Source of the DNA: Ceratorhiza oryzae-sativae
Lineage: Eukaryota > Basidiomycota > Agaricomycetes > Cantharellales > Ceratobasidiaceae
Direction of reading: 5' to 3'
NCBI GenBank assembly: GCA_030998015.1
Contig: JARWMV010000031.1
Span: forward strand, 107,413 to 171,412
Length of the DNA: 64,000 nt
Shown: positions 1-10,347 of the stretch, one piece after another
Layout: each line of letters begins with the position of its first letter
Numbering within the stretch: the first letter of the stretch is position 1
The notes under the pieces: generated by a model
What the model was told of the DNA's origin: nothing
Databases searched by the model: none
The model's input: the letters and a program-made list of their open reading frames with translations, nothing else
Translations under genes and position numbers: made by a program

Positions 1-1886
1 AAAGGAGCTCATGAGTAAGCCAAACGAAGTTGTTCGTCGGGCGGACACACTCGTTGGGTTTGAGGATGCCACTTCCATGTCCGGAACTTTGCAGTACGTG
101 TCTACGAGTTTCTGTTTCGATACGGGTAACAGAAATCTCGTCTAGCTGGTCGATCGGATACTTCCCCAAGGTTCCGCTCAACAAGGCTCTAGAGCGCCAG
201 CCTGAGCAACTGCCCGAGCTCAAAAAGGTATATCTATTCACCGGGCATACAAAAGCGATTCTGATCTTATTTGATTCTCCTAGACCGCACCCGAGATGGA
301 AATACGTCCTGGCGACAAGGCTCCGTTCCCTGCCAAGCGTGACCTTCCGCCTCCACCCGCCGATGTATCCCGCACACCTCCCGACCCTGCTTTCCCGTCT
401 GGTATCCTCAAGGTCGTCATTCACCAGATTAACAACCTCGAGCGGCAGAATCTTGGTGGCACCAGCGGAAAGGATCGAGAAGGGCAGGCCGGACAGGATA
501 CTGACGAGCCGAGTGAGCAATCACCGAACCTTCCAAGTGGATATTGCGAGATTATCGTCAATGACGATATGGTCTATAAGACGTGAGAACGTTCCACCTT
601 ATCGTTCTTTATGATACCAACCCTACAAAAATAGCCGTGTGAAGCAATATACGACTCAGCCATTCTTTGAGGCTGGCACAGAGACATTTATCAGGGACTG
701 GCAGAACACGGTTGTAAGGATTGCGGTTCGTGACTCGAGGTGGGTGTATGCGCCTCCATTTTTCAAAGAAAACGCTGAATAATTGACCGAAAGGCTTCGC
801 GAGCGCGACCCCATCTTGGGTATTGTTAATCTCGATTTAAAGCACCTGCTCCAGGATGGCTCAGAGGTTACACGGCTGTTCGCCCTGCAGGAAGGAATAG
901 GCTTTGGGTGAGTTGGTAAAGTATTCTCTCTGCATCTTTTATTCACACATACCACAGTCGAATGAACGTGTCTATTCTCTTCAAGGGAGTTGACGCCCAG
1001 CTGCCTCGCAACATGCTTGGCTGGGATACTGGCACGGTGGAGATTCTTGACGACATTACAATCATTCCAGAGCCAAACGCTTCAACCCCCCTGGCCAATG
1101 TGCCCACGAAGCTCACCATCTCTACTACGGACAGCACCGAGCACATTTCTCCCAAGAAGGCTGTCCTTGAGAACGGACAAACGACCTACTCGGTTGACAT
1201 GCTTCGGCTCCCGGTCTATAGCCGGTATGCTTCGTCTTGTGTGTTTGAATTTGGGGGTGGAGGCATCATGGGTTCAGCGCCGGACGCTGTGGCCGTGCTA
1301 TGGTTGAAGGATATTGCCGATGACGAAGAAATCAATATCCGCGTGCCTGTGGTCGTCGGAAAGGATTTGAGGCAGCTTCGACAGAACGTCTTGACAGACC
1401 AGACGAAGAAGACTCACGAGTATGAGATCGTTGGGTGGCTAACGACGCGGATTAAGCTGGATGCCGGACTAGACGAGGTGAGTCGATCGAACGCCGATAT
1501 ATTCCGAGCTGACATGGGTTCAACCAGGACCACGAAGCACATGCCGCTAGTCAGGCAAGGCGCCACGCGTTCGAAGCTTAGTATGTTCCAGCCCTTCGCC
1601 ACCCAAATGTGTTGACTGATCCTTGGGCAGCGATCATATCGAAGGCGAAGCTCTCGTTGCCGAGCGCAATGCTCATTTCGCCGATGATGGTGTGATCGAC
1701 AAAAAGGAGCAGAAGCAACTTGATGCTGCTCATGAACGCCAGTTGCATAACCGCCAACGCGGAATTGCCGGTTTGCGTCCGTACCGGACTGCACAGTGGA
1801 TGAAGCAAGGAATCAAGAATCGCCTGATGCCGAAAAAGAGTAGCGGCAAACGTGAACGTAGGTATTCGTGCGCTTGTGCTTCTTGA
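1..1886 (+). CDS. Mug190-like C2-domain protein, 5' end outside window
   Basis: This is the C-terminal half of a C2-domain protein resembling fission yeast Mug190 and tricalbin-like lipid-binding membrane tethers. The recognisable exons are 1-~96, 146-227, 284-582, 635-~742, ~795-~928, 958-1477, 1528-1580 and 1631-1857 or later. Readable pieces include WSIGYFPKVPLNK at the end of one C2 domain, then a second C2 block (SGILKVVIHQINNLERQN ... CEIIVNDDMVYKT ... DPILGIVNLDLKHLLQ). The charged C-terminal end contains YDHIEGEALVAERNAHF and QWMKQGIKNRLMPKK. The call rests on family resemblance; a role in lipid transfer at membrane contacts is inferred. The last exon either reads to a stop at 1884-1886 or splices at 1858 to a short final exon ending near 1946; I cannot decide. 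No frame breaks were seen. Confidence 0.75.
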
Positions 1887-3232
1887 CCGATTGACCAATT
1901 TGGTGATGCATGCAGCAACTGTCAAGTCCGAGGCATAAAGATTTGACCCCAAATTTCTCCCTTCCCGAATTTTGTAACGAACACTTTCATACGCTGTATT
2001 GCCTGGAGAAGCAAAATGTATTTTATACTGTGGTCCGAACTTGAGTCGTGCGATCAACTCGATCGTAAATGTCAGTAATGAGCTAGAATGGGTCAAAGAG
2101 CACAGTCACAGTCCAAAATGCCCTTCTTGAGCGATCTCGGGCTTACTGATATCGATGTTATAACTATCGTGTTGTATCTTTTCCGATATCTTTCGTTTTA
2201 TCCATGTTTGTAGGTGCATCGCATGCATACACGCCGATGCACTCTCTTCTTTTTATCCGTTATCATCTATATAAGCCAATACTAAAGTGTCCCCAACCTC
2301 AGCGGCATCTAACCTTCTTTACTCCAGAGAGCTGAATTCGCCTCGTTAACTTGCGTTAAGTCCTACTTGAGGCGCTTAAACATCGGCTCGTTTCAATAAT
2401 TCTATGTCGACAGGTGGAAAAAAACAAACAAGAATCGGGCTACGAGCTCCATTTGGGGCATAGCTATACTTCCATACGCGCTGGTATCGTTGCTAATTAT
2501 CTTATTCAGGTTTTCAGACATCAACCCTTGACCCTATTGAAGCGAACGAAGTAAATGCGCTTCGGGATATATGTATACGCAGTTAAACGAAGCTATTGAA
2601 CCAGTGAATAAAACACACATTGGTAAAGGGATAAAGTCGCTGATGAATTGAGGCGACGCATACATTCATTTATATAGAGAGAGCGGAGGGTAAAATGAGA
2701 AAACACGCGTGTATCTAGCTGTTTTATCTACGTATGGAGTTAATACATGAATATCGGACTACAGACGGAGTGAGATAGGGAAAATATCGATACAATATCG
2801 CCGTTAGCACGGGTTTGTTCAACAGACCCTAATCCACATATGATGCCGATACGACTTATTAACGCTTGCGCTTAGACCTTGTTTCTCTCGTTTTGGCGTA
2901 GCTCACCTTGTGACGTCTGGCGGAGCCCGTGTCGCACAGAGGAAGGAGAGGGCAGCGGGACTTTCGGTATCGTCCTGAATAGGGGCTGCTTTTGTATATT
3001 GTCGTTCCGCATAAGGTTAGCCGAGCGTTTATTTTTTGATCAAAATAAATACCGACAACATTCCTTACTTTCTGGGTGAAATACGAGGATTGGGACTAAA
3101 TGAATGATACCAAAATAATCACATGAGTTTGATCGATTGGCAGAAAGAAAATGAGAAATTATAAGCTCAGTCATATGGATGATTCTCATTTTATTGCATA
3201 TAATATTGAAAGATAATTCAACCCTGGTCGAT
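1887..3232. other. intergenic, no gene recognised
   Basis: AT-leaning DNA between the 3' end of the C2 gene and the 3' end of the viperin gene, so the two genes are convergent. A 66-codon open frame at 2879-3079 has no ATG start and no recognisable motif. No repeat or RNA gene was seen. Confidence 0.5.
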
Positions 3233-4447
3233 TCACCAGTCCATTGATGGTATCACAGGTACATCGCGTGTCCAATCAAATATCCCTCCACGCTGGACAA
3301 ACATCTATTACACAACAGGTCAAACAAGCTATGCACGGCATCCGGGGGATAGGTTACCTTGTTGTCGAAGCCAGCATCCTGAAGTGCCACTTGAACTCCG
3401 ACATCGAGAATAGATCGTCCGGGAATTTTTCCACCCTCTGAGCAATTCAAAAACCTAAAGATGATCCATTCAACGATAGCGTGAATGCTACCGAGCAATG
3501 GAATACCTCATTTCTTCGTCCAAATTCAAGTATGAATCGCGCATGGCGTCATTGTCCTCGGGCACGAGACACTGATGCTCCTTGTGCCGTTCCAAAAATG
3601 ACTGAAATTGTTGTCTCGTGATCAAGAGATGGCGTGCATCCCGAAGTGATCCATTATCCTTTCCGTCGTTTTCGCCTTCGAGTAATAGGACTTGGAAAAC
3701 CTAAGCAGATTTTCAGCTCACACAATATAATTAATGCTAGATGTACGCGCTTTCCAACGGAACGGAGCAAGTTGGGAGATACTCTCGTTCATGTCTTCCC
3801 GGTAGTTGTGCCTATAAATCACCTAGATGAACTCGTGCTCCAGTAGCACTGATTCTCGTACACACTTTGTTATGACCGAATTGATCTTAACCTTTATTCC
3901 ATGCTCTTTGCACCACCTTACGACTTCAAATACTCGCCCAATATGGTTGGGCTTTCCCTTCTCCGCTCGCCCATGTGCGATGTCTGTTTCGACTTCGAAC
4001 GTATCGCACGAGATGGCCATGATATCCAAGTACTGGCCATATTCGTCCAACCATTTTTCTGTTACCTTGCTCCCATTGTTGACAACACTAGTCGACTCTA
4101 GCCCAAGTTCAGTCTTGCAAAACTTGAATACTTCGCCAATATATGTCGGGTTGAGAAACGGTTCGCCACCTGAAATATTGAGTTTCCGCATTCCAGAATC
4201 GACCAATGCACGTAGGCCCTCTTTGGCTTGATCAAGAGGGAGAATAAATGTGTTTTTCGATGTATGAAAACAGAAGGAACACTCGTAGTTGCACCGGCTA
4301 ACTCAGAGGAGAGAATGAGCCATCAGCCCGCAGATAAAATACAAGGACCAACCGGTTAGGGAACCAATTGACTGAGACAGGCATCACATCATTTGACGAT
4401 GGAGGCGACTGGATGGACACAAAGTAGGACTTGATAGCGGCGAACAT
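3233..4447 (-). CDS. viperin-family radical SAM enzyme (RSAD2 homologue)
   Basis: Six exons, complement(3233-3304, 3358-3454, 3507-3700, 3751-3811, 3866-4297, 4353-4447), sum to 951 nt in one frame, giving 316 aa. The radical SAM cluster motif is CNYECSFC (Cys34, Cys38, Cys41), followed by FHTSKNTF, the SAM-binding NISGGEPF near residues 72-79, then NNGS, DIMAISCDTF and KINSVI. The C-terminal part has RFLNCSEGGKIPGRSILDVG and ends in a tryptophan, as vertebrate viperin does. Animal viperin converts CTP to the chain terminator ddhCTP; related microbial enzymes also use other nucleoside triphosphates, so the substrate here is unknown. Only 33 residues precede the cluster, against about 82 in human viperin, so the ER-binding amphipathic helix is short or absent, or an upstream exon was missed. 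The start is the first ATG after an in-frame stop. Intron 3701-3750 appears to use a GC donor. No CMPK2-like neighbour is present. Confidence 0.9.
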
Positions 4448-5706
4448 GGCCAGGGGTAAACAAGGACAGGATGGAGTGGCTACTGGCAAACTGCCGAGTG
4501 GCAACCCTTTATACAGGTTCAGATGTCCAGACAACGTGTTGATGAGGTGTAGATCCTTCAGCACAGACTGAGAGAAGATAATATCAACCAAATATTAGAA
4601 AACAGTGCTTTTCACACCCCAGATTTCAGGAATGGAGGTTACGGCCGCGAGGCACCCTGCAACGTGGCGCCAAATTCGGTTGGAGTATGGTGACCACTAA
4701 GCAAAAACGACAAGCCTCGGTCGTGCAGCCTACGAATAACCAGATCTCGCCACTCCAGCATGAGCGGCAGTTACATTCACAGAACCCGGCTTTTGTCCAG
4801 TAAAGGTAGCCATGATTTACGATACATATGTGAGGAATGCTCGCGTGCATTCGGAGACTGTTCCGAATCAATACATTGTCACTAAACTACTTATGGCACC
4901 CCCCTATATCAAAATCTTTGAAGTTAGCGCTTGGGAGCGCCTATTAGGATGACATCGAGTGGCGACGTGATGTGATTCACACATTTGGATATGGGGAGCT
5001 ACATATGAACAAGTACGATAATTCAAGTCACAAATCCGTTCGGGATTCGCTTAGTGCGCCGAAGTCTTACTTGTATCCGGTGATCATCCATATCACACTG
5101 GGAAACACTACCAGAGCCCCCTCCCCACGTGAAATTGTTTAAATCTCCCCATACAGATTTGTAGACGAATCTTACGCTTATCCATGCGCAGCTCTTTCCT
5201 CCGCATGGACACGGGTTTACTCTCACCGTGCAGAGGATTTTCGACTGAAATTTTGTGCGTAAAAGTAGCATTATCTAAATCCAATGCTCACCCATAGGCA
5301 TCAAGCATCACCCTAGTTGGAATATTTCTGCTTGCATCACTATATGACCGGAGCAACGTCCTGGCCCTCGATGTCATAAACCTTTGGCAAAGGCCAATCA
5401 GTGGCTGTGCCAAAACTCTTGAGTTGTTACCATCAGGCGAATCCGATCATGCTTGATAGCGTCTACAATTTTGTCTCAACGACCATCACCTTGTTGCTTA
5501 TTATATTGCCAGTAGATAAAAGAGAGTGTCGATACCCTCCATTGGAACGCAGGCGCTCCAGCCTTCGCTCGTGAGTTTTGACTCGATCAATTTTGCAAGT
5601 CAAGGAGCTCACATGTAAGACGGAACGCCGACTGCCTCTCCGCGACGCAGGAGGAGGAATGCATTTTCAAACTTGCATTACAAAATTTAGATTTCTGAGG
5701 CGGCCG
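4448..5706. other. intergenic between divergent viperin and adenylating-enzyme genes
   Basis: Shared upstream region of the viperin gene (minus) and the adenylation-domain gene (plus). It should contain both promoters. A cysteine-rich open frame on the minus strand (4626-4871) begins with ATG and shows CECNCRSCW, but nothing supports it as a gene; an overlapping frame reads MLEWRDLVIRRLHDRGLSF and could be an old gene remnant. Confidence 0.4.
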
Positions 5707-7902
5707 ATGTCAATTCCCACTTATCATCGCCCCCGACTGGCCTTTCCAAGCCGTTATGGAACCCCCACCCGCCTTGGTTTAGCACCTCAATCAACAATCG
5801 CTACTCCTGCACAACATCAAGTGTCGCCCAAACTTGAGGGAATAACAAAAACTGGGGGATTTCGCTCCGTCACCGAGCTCCTCCTGCACACGATCAATGA
5901 TCCTATAGCCTCATCTAAAGGATGTAGCCACATTGTCGACGTCGATGCATTTCTTGCCGATCCGGACGCTACGGCAGGAATCAGATTTTCATCATACGCT
6001 TCTATCTATGAAATTGCAGCTCGACTGGCTTCGGCTCTTCAACAGAAGCACAATGTGAGGAATCGTGTGGTAATCTGTCATGTTAGTTCTTTCTTATTTT
6101 CGTTTATTTGGTCGGAAATCCCTACTGACCCAACGCTCACGTGACCCTAGTCCGAGTCGCAGCAGGACCAAATAAACATATTCTGGGCATGTGTACTCGC
6201 TGATGCTATTCCCTGCATCCTTCCAAAACTAGCATACGATGAAGAACAACGTGCGGCTTACTTGCGTCACCTCACTACAATGCTTATCTCCGAGGCTAAC
6301 CCTCCGGTCCCGCCCCTGGTCATTACGTCTGATAAGCTTAGTTCGAATTGGAATGTTGTTCGGAGCTCGATGCTATGAATATCGAGAGTCTGGATCGTCT
6401 ATCCTCACCAGTCAAAGTCGACAAGAAAATGTCTCTGCTTGGAATGCCAGGTAACCGATGGGATGACATACTATCCCTACACCTCACATCTGGTTCGACC
6501 GGGTTTCCAAAAGCCGTTGCAATAACACACGGGAACGCTCTTTCGGCAGCAGCAGGGAAATCTGCGATCCATGGGAAGACCTCTGAGACACGCTTCTTGA
6601 ATGTAAGCCAGTTTCTTCTTCGTCCCCCTTAATGCCTTGTTTAAGATGGCAAAATTTTGCTCCCAGTGGCTATCGATGGACCATGCCGCCGGACTCGTCG
6701 AGTTTCATATATGGCCTATGTTCGCCCGAGCCAATCAAGTACACATACCATCACGTACCGTCTTATCCGACCCTCCGGTATATCTACGAGTTCTTAGCCA
6801 CGCCCAAATTGACCATGCATTCGCGCCGATGTTTTTTCTCAAAGCCTTATTACGCTCTCTGAAGAAATCGACAGACGGAAGCTTGGATGTTGTCAGGCTC
6901 AAGGAAGGGTTGAGAATCGTGAGTGGAGGCGAGGCAGTAAATACGGCCGCCGGCAGCGAACTGGTACGGGAACACCTATCCAAATTTGGCGCCCAGGACA
7001 ATGTGATTATACCCGGCTTGTATGTTCTTGCTTATCTTGCCTCCATTTTTGCGCTTACAAAGCAATAGTGGTCTATCTGAGACCTGTGCGGGATTCTGTT
7101 TTAACTTCACCTTCCCCCAGTACGACCTCGCGCTTTCTCGTCCTTTTGCATCACAAGGCTTGCGCAACCCCGGCACTGATGTCAGAATCGTACCCTTCAC
7201 GCCCCCATTCGTGCCTCACCCGTCCGGCGTGCCTGGAGAGATCCAGCTTAGAGGCCCGAATGTGTTCAAAAAGTACTGGAATAACCCGATAGCCACCGCA
7301 AAATCATTCACCTCCAGTGGATGGTTTAGGACTGGAGATTCCGGCTACCTTACGGATGATCCTGACTCAGGGCATATGGGACTCAAAGGAGACGACGGGA
7401 GACTTCTGATTGTGTTGGGACGAGATCGTGACTCGCTCGTTCTGGATGGCAAGAAGTATGCGTTGGAGGAGTTGCTAAGTCATATACAGGACGCTGGGAT
7501 TGAAGGACTTGACCCTATGTGGTGTACCGTTTTCCCGATCGACCAAGAAAACGCGGCTAAGGGGTTCGTGTTGCTATACAAACCAACTTATGATCCCGTT
7601 TTCGAACGTGCCCGACACTTGCAGACAGTCGATCAAATTTATCGTATCGTCAGTGCATTCTGCCTTAATTCGTTCTCTTCAAACCTCATGCCTTGGTCTT
7701 TCAGTGCATTCAATGGTCTCCCCTGCGCCCGCATACAATCCTCGCCATTCAAGAGGAGCAGTTTGTCCCGAAGACGACACTTGGAAAATTATCAATGTTT
7801 AAAATGCGGGAGCAGTACATGTCTGGGAAACTTAGGGCGGAGGAACAAAGCCAGGCTAGTGTTTTGAGGGAAGCTGGAGTTAACTCAGGACACGGTATGT
7901 AA
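5707..7902 (+). CDS. NRPS-like / acyl-CoA-synthetase-like adenylating enzyme, probably frameshifted
   Basis: AMP-binding (ANL superfamily) protein. Exons are 5707-6081, 6151-6602, 6667-7019, 7069-7648 and 7705-7902. Core motifs are readable: LTSGSTGFPKAV (A3, P-loop), WLSMDHAAGLVEFH (A4), GFGLSETCAG (A5), GWFRTGDSG (A7), GRDRDSLVLDGKKY (A8) and FVPKTTLGKLS (A10, with the catalytic lysine). The order matches the adenylation domain of fungal adenylating reductases and NRPS-like enzymes, which activate a carboxylic acid with ATP. No phosphopantetheine-binding or reductase domain follows; the frame stops at 7900-7902 shortly after A10. In exon 2 the frame starting at 6151 hits a stop at 6376-6378, while the next motif block (ELDAMNIESLDRL) lies one frame over. 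This suggests a one-base indel near 6345-6375 or a very small intron. The start at 5707 is the first ATG of the open frame. Confidence 0.75.
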
Positions 7903-8270
7903 ATCGGAACCGCCTCTCAGATTTCCCTTGCATATATATAAGAGTACGAGACTGCTCGATTACCATGCCCATGCTTGCAGAATCAAAGTATTTCACCACT
8001 CTGTAATAGCAAGACCTTGGATTCATTAGAAAATGAACGCTCTGCGACTGCTGCTTAGGACCAGAACCCTGGACTGTTGTCGGCTAACTGGAGACTGATG
8101 AGCACCCGGTGCCTCAATTTGAGCCGTTTGCTGGGAATGCATGCTAATATCAGGCACCGCCGACTATGTTTTCGTTAATTTTACCACGTTCTGATCGCCT
8201 TGGATTGAGATGTGAAACCTTGTATGGCTCCCCCCCGCACGCGGCTGGGGTTTCAGACTGGGGGGTGTAG
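7903..8270. other. intergenic
   Basis: No coding signal recognised. An exon continuing the adenylating enzyme toward a carrier-protein domain was looked for here and not found. Confidence 0.4.
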
Positions 8271-9269
8271 TTTCGTGTGGGGTCGAAGAATATCGCATCG
8301 ACTTTCTCGTTGGCAAGCTTTGGAAGGTCTGGAGGAGCTCAGGGAAGAACCAACGTTTCGCTGGTCCCGTGCTTGGCACTTAGCATATATGGCAATAGAT
8401 GTAGATGGAGAGGTCGGATCGCGAGCAGAGGTACCGGATCGCCGGACCATTGCGAGTGGCGCCTGTATTGTTTCTTACGAAGACATAACTCCTGTCAGCG
8501 CTGCAGGCGACTGCTGGCTAATTTTACTCAAAGCTCATAGGAGATTTTTAGTAATCGGTCTGTCCCTCTTGTGGCGAAATCTCTAATTCCATCCCGCCAT
8601 TCTGCCGGGAGGAAAAGCGTCAAATGCCTTTATCAGGGGTGTGGCAGGTCACATCTTGCTGATCCATCCGAGTGCACAGAGGCTCGGCGGTCTTGCGGGT
8701 ATAATATGGGAACATCATCGTCATGTGTCATTTGCCAACAGAAAAACGAAAAAGGAAAAGGGAGATCACGTGCAGACTGAACAGACTGTCTTAAATCCCT
8801 GCAACGGTTGTCCAGGTGCAACTGCATCTACAACAACCCCCAACCTGAGAAACCTCTCGCCGAGTTGAATTAGCAGACGCAATGGGTGGAATGGCTCCCC
8901 GAAAAACTCGTAGGCATTGTTGCGAATCATAAAACACGGATGCTGATTGTGCTACCAGTCATCACATCGCAAGCTAAAACCTCCTCCAAGTCCCGACATT
9001 CACTTGGTACTCACCCTTTCTATTTCTGCGCTGTGCGATCCATCTCAAAGTCCTATAGTCACGCCGGTCCGGGCTTCTAGACCTCTCCGTAGGCGCAAAC
9101 TCCTAAAGAGCCAAGCAGCGAAAGCGAACCAGGATACTCAAGATGCTGCCAAAGGAACTCGTGCAAGTGGGTCTCATTTTCTCTTTTTGGAGAGCATCAA
9201 AGGCTGACACGACCTTTCTCTGCTCAAGAGACGACGAGTGATGCTGAGGCTAACGGAGATGAGAAGTGA
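8271..9269 (+). other. weak coding signal, unrecognised
   Basis: Several short open frames with plausible splice joints occur on the plus strand. The best is a basic stretch (SRPLRRRKLLKSQAAKANQ, about 9079-9135) ending near 9166. It can be joined by a GT..AG intron to a short acidic exon reading TTSDAEANGDEK and ending with TGA at 9267-9269. I do not recognise a family, and the exon chain upstream is not convincing. This may be the tail of a small gene or a decayed one. Confidence 0.2.
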
Positions 9270-10347
9270 TGTGTCCAAGGCGGAGCCCAAACCTACCTAA
9301 ATTCTACCCTACCATTTATTAATGTCATTTTGTGCGTCGTAGTCTCCGTTACTAAATAATACCATGGTTTGGGTGCATCCGGCCTGGGACTCGACGAGGC
9401 GCACTCGAGCTGCAGATGATTCGTCGATCACGCTTAAACCATCGGTTTCCTCATGACTCGAAGTTCTTTCCGAGTAGAAGCTCCGCCTACAGATTTAATT
9501 AGCCTCTCAGTGCTGTTTAGCTCATCCCTCATCCTGAACGGGATGAGGTGAATTATGCCACTCCCCACCAAACACCAAAACAGAACCAGGATATCTGCGC
9601 CACCAGAAGGGGCAAGCTAGAGTCCATCATAGCTTTCAGTTCACCCCTTGTCCGGACTCACGCTCTGAACCGTTTTTGAGCTTGGATGGATCTTTACTCG
9701 ACTTGATCGAATGACTAGAAAAGTAATGAGCGCATTGGAGTCACAGGTTGATTTAAACGGGGATTCACAGCCTGTAGGCAATACTGTATTTTTTCGGTTG
9801 CGTCAGCTAATGAGGTAACGATTCTAGTCATAATTGCAAGTACGGCGAGCACTACACAGCGGCTTTGAGATACCCAAAGGCTGGATACTATGTTCCGAGA
9901 AAACGACGCAGAATCAATCCCACAATGCCTGAACATTCACCAACTAGGAAAGCCATGTAGCTCTAGTGAAAACCTTGCTCAATCTCATAAGCACTCTATG
10001 AATAGATAATGTTGGGCGCAACAAACAGCATGAACCAAGCCGCCGTAACACAAAATATGTTGGTATTAAACTCAGAAGACAACGCGAACTAGTCATCTGG
10101 TGGCTTTAACATTCACACGTTCACCCAAATGTTCGAGAACTGTCAGCCATCCATTCCCCAGTAACCGAAGCAGGACTATAGTACATAGAAACAACAACTT
10201 AAAACGCGAAGGTCGAACAGCGACATGAGAAGGTAGCACGCATACAAGGACTAAAAATAAAACCGAGTCAAAAACTACAGTGTGGAAGGAGTGGTGAATA
10301 CCGCATCAAAACCCATGAGTAAAGCAAGCAAGGTCACAAACGAGTCG
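9270..10347. other. intergenic
   Basis: No gene recognised. The 73-codon open frame at 9715-9936 on the minus strand has no motif and is probably chance. Confidence 0.4.
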
